The translations under genes were made by a program, and so were the position numbers. From the NCBI GenBank assembly GCA_009602725.1, contig WELB01000029.1, forward strand, positions 92,845-156,844: a DNA stretch of 64,000 bases. The letters run 5' to 3'. Shown one piece after another: positions 62,475-64,000 of this stretch. The stretch is from Spirogloea muscicola. Its lineage: Eukaryota; Streptophyta; Zygnematophyceae; Spirogloeales; Spirogloeaceae. Below the pieces are notes generated by a model. The model worked only from the letters and a program-made list of their open reading frames with translations. It was not told the DNA's origin and did not search any database. Position 1 is the first letter of the stretch. Every line of letters starts with the position of its first letter.

Positions 62475-63604
62475 CGCCTGGATGTCCTGCAGGCCTGCCA
62501 GCTCCTTGCGCAGGACCTCATTCAACGCTGCAGGTGGAGGTGGGCGGATACTGGCTGTGCTGTCAGCAATATCCTCGTTTGACTTACGGTGATTCTTCAA
62601 CAGCCACAGGGACAAGCTGCCAGCACCATCATTGCCAGTGACATTTGTGAATGCAGTTGTTGATGAGAGCTGCAGAAAGATGATGACTGCCTCCCATGAC
62701 TGCGCCATTTGTGGAAGAAGCAGTAAGGAGGGTCTCATAGGGAGAAAACATGAGAGGCGCGTGGACGGGGATAAATTAGGGGGGGGGGAAAGAGAGAGAG
62801 AGAGAGAGGGAGGGAGGGGGGGAGGGTGGGCGAGGAGGATAGGGAACTGGAGAAGGGCAAAGGTAAGAGGGGGGTAGAGTAAAGCAAGACAAGATTGTGA
62901 GGGTTACTTACAGTCCTTGAAGCACGTGTTCTGAGTCACGCTTGTCAGCCGCTGCTTAAGGAAGCCATTCTCGGCCCCTAACGACGCGCGCTGACGATCG
63001 AGGAAGAGCACCTGTGGCGTAAGTGCCGCGATCTCTTGCTGCACGAAGTCCACGGCTGGAGCTATTGTCAAGGCTTGACCACGTCAGCGACAAGCTCAAC
63101 GGCAGCAATGTGGCCGCCAACGAATGGTCTCTGGCGGGTACCGAGCTTGGCACTGTGCCCACCTGGAGCAGGTTGACGCGCTTCTCAAGCTCCGAGATAT
63201 ACTGCAGCTTGCGAACGCGCGAGCGCTGTGCAGACTGCCGGTTGGCCAGTATCCTGCATCGCCGCCTCCCCGCCAGCGTCAGGCTGTCAGACCAGCAGCG
63301 CTTGATCTTTGCCACCAGCAGTAGCTGCCACCGCCCAGCTGCCTTGTGTGCATCTAGCAGCGCAACAACCAGCGCCCCAGGAGGATGGAGGGAAGGGGCG
63401 CCATTGGGCGCACCGCTTGGCGCGTTTGGGATCCTGGAGTGGGTCAAGCTGGTCCAGCGCCTGAGCGTCCTCGTCAAGCGCGTCGCCGTCGTCCTCCCAG
63501 TGCAGGTCGCCGTCGGGGTCAGCGCCGGCCTTGCCGGCAATTCCTACATAGAAGCCCGGGGCCTGGCTGCCGCTGAGGGCCTCCATTGCAGTCCCCTCAG
63601 GCAC
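62133..63604 (-). CDS. Plant group-I-like bZIP transcription factor with polyglutamine
   Basis: Exons (high to low): 63604-63414, 63253-63163, 63038-62912, 62527-62133; 267 residues, phases consistent. N-terminal acidic stretch (DLHWEDDGDALDEDAQALDQ) then the basic region DPKRAKRILANRQSAQRSRV and leucine zipper (LQYISELEKRVNLLQ ... LTPQVLFLDRQRASL ... LKQRL), giving the pattern of VIP1/RF2a-type plant bZIPs, which have the invariant N-x7-R as NRQSAQRSR. After the zipper (LNEVLRKELAGLQDIQAK) comes a Gln/His run coded by a CTG (antisense CAG) microsatellite, then a Pro-rich C-terminus (LPQPPLASPMGHHHPPP) that could be an activation domain. Nuclear, binds DNA as a dimer; targets unknown. Confidence 0.92.
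62381..62474. repeat. CTG/CAG microsatellite coding polyglutamine
   Basis: About 30 near-perfect triplets with one CTGATG interruption that encodes the His within the Gln run of the bZIP protein. Confidence 0.95.
62780..62880. repeat. GA/GGGA-rich low-complexity tract
   Basis: agagagagagag then gggagggaggggg; it lies in the intron between bZIP exons 3 and 4. A similar tract fills 63945-64000, at the window's right edge, upstream of the bZIP start. Confidence 0.85.
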
Positions 63605-64000
63605 GGAGCCGTGCTGGGGCGCGGCGGCAGCCGGGCGAGCGCCTCATGGACCACCTCTTCCTCTTCCACGGCTCCTGCCGCCTTGCCGACGCTGAGCAGG
63701 AGTCGAGGCAGGCTCTGCCTCCTCCGCTGGCTGGCACTATGGCCAGACGGCCCGTTTGCGCAAGTCTGGCTGCCACGCTATCCCGTTGAGCGTAGCACCT
63801 CTCCCATGGGCGCAGTGCTGCTGAGTGATGGCGGCCGCACGCAGCAGCGGCGGCGACGGGCTGTAGGCCTGGCTCCGCTTGGAAAGGCAGGGCGCACCAG
63901 GGATGGGAGGTCTTGGCGCGGTCCGCGGGAAGGAGGGGCGGGGTGCGGAGAGAGAGAGAGAGTGGGGGAGAGAGGGGGAGGGGAAGAGGGAGAGGGGGAG

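Overview
This is a nuclear window from a GC-rich eukaryote, most likely a chlorophyte green alga (possibly trebouxiophyte; inferred from gene content and style, not from a marker gene). Genes have many short GT-AG introns. Low-complexity Pro, Gln and Ala runs and CTG, AG and CCACCT microsatellites are common, plant-type telomere-like tracts lie inside introns, and the bZIP, nepenthesin-like, PGM-like and AsnRS proteins resemble plant and algal families. The assembly has N gaps at 1576, 14606-14807, 24457 and 40316-41058.

Layout. 1-10.7 kb is a graveyard of nested non-LTR retrotransposons. One near-full-length but broken element (about 1.5-5.6 kb) has two N-terminal zinc fingers, a reverse transcriptase, a zinc knuckle and a C-terminal restriction-like endonuclease. 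At least a dozen 5'-truncated relatives share the same protein C-terminus (LLTRGY/LLTRNY plus stop) and a hairpin-bearing 3' tail. A large foldback element sits at 6.27-7.35 kb. 10.85-15.1 kb and 24.9-28.8 kb hold two paralogous secreted-type aspartic proteases with matching exon structure and proline-rich C-termini. They are separated by more retroelement debris and a 111-bp minisatellite (21.9-24.46 kb).

31.9-63.6 kb is the gene-rich half: a histidine-phosphatase (phosphoglycerate-mutase-like) gene (+); an organellar-type asparaginyl-tRNA synthetase (-, 17 exons); an unrecognised multi-exon protein with possible PP1-docking motifs (+); a HIT-family hydrolase (-); a C-factor-like short-chain dehydrogenase (-); the proteasome maturation factor UMP1/POMP (-) head-to-head with the CDKAL1-type tRNA methylthiotransferase (+); and a plant group-I-like bZIP factor with a polyglutamine tract (-). 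These genes do not form a pathway; they are ordinary housekeeping neighbours. Splice models were built by hand from GT/AG sites, phase agreement and family similarity, and should be accurate to within a base or two where exons are listed.

The most unusual feature is a network of about 30 short copies of the LINE 3'-tail hairpin, most of them without any upstream LINE sequence. One is inserted in the RT gene of another LINE with a 5-bp target duplication, and another lies in an intron of the AsnRS gene. This looks like tail-only (SINE-like) mobilisation.
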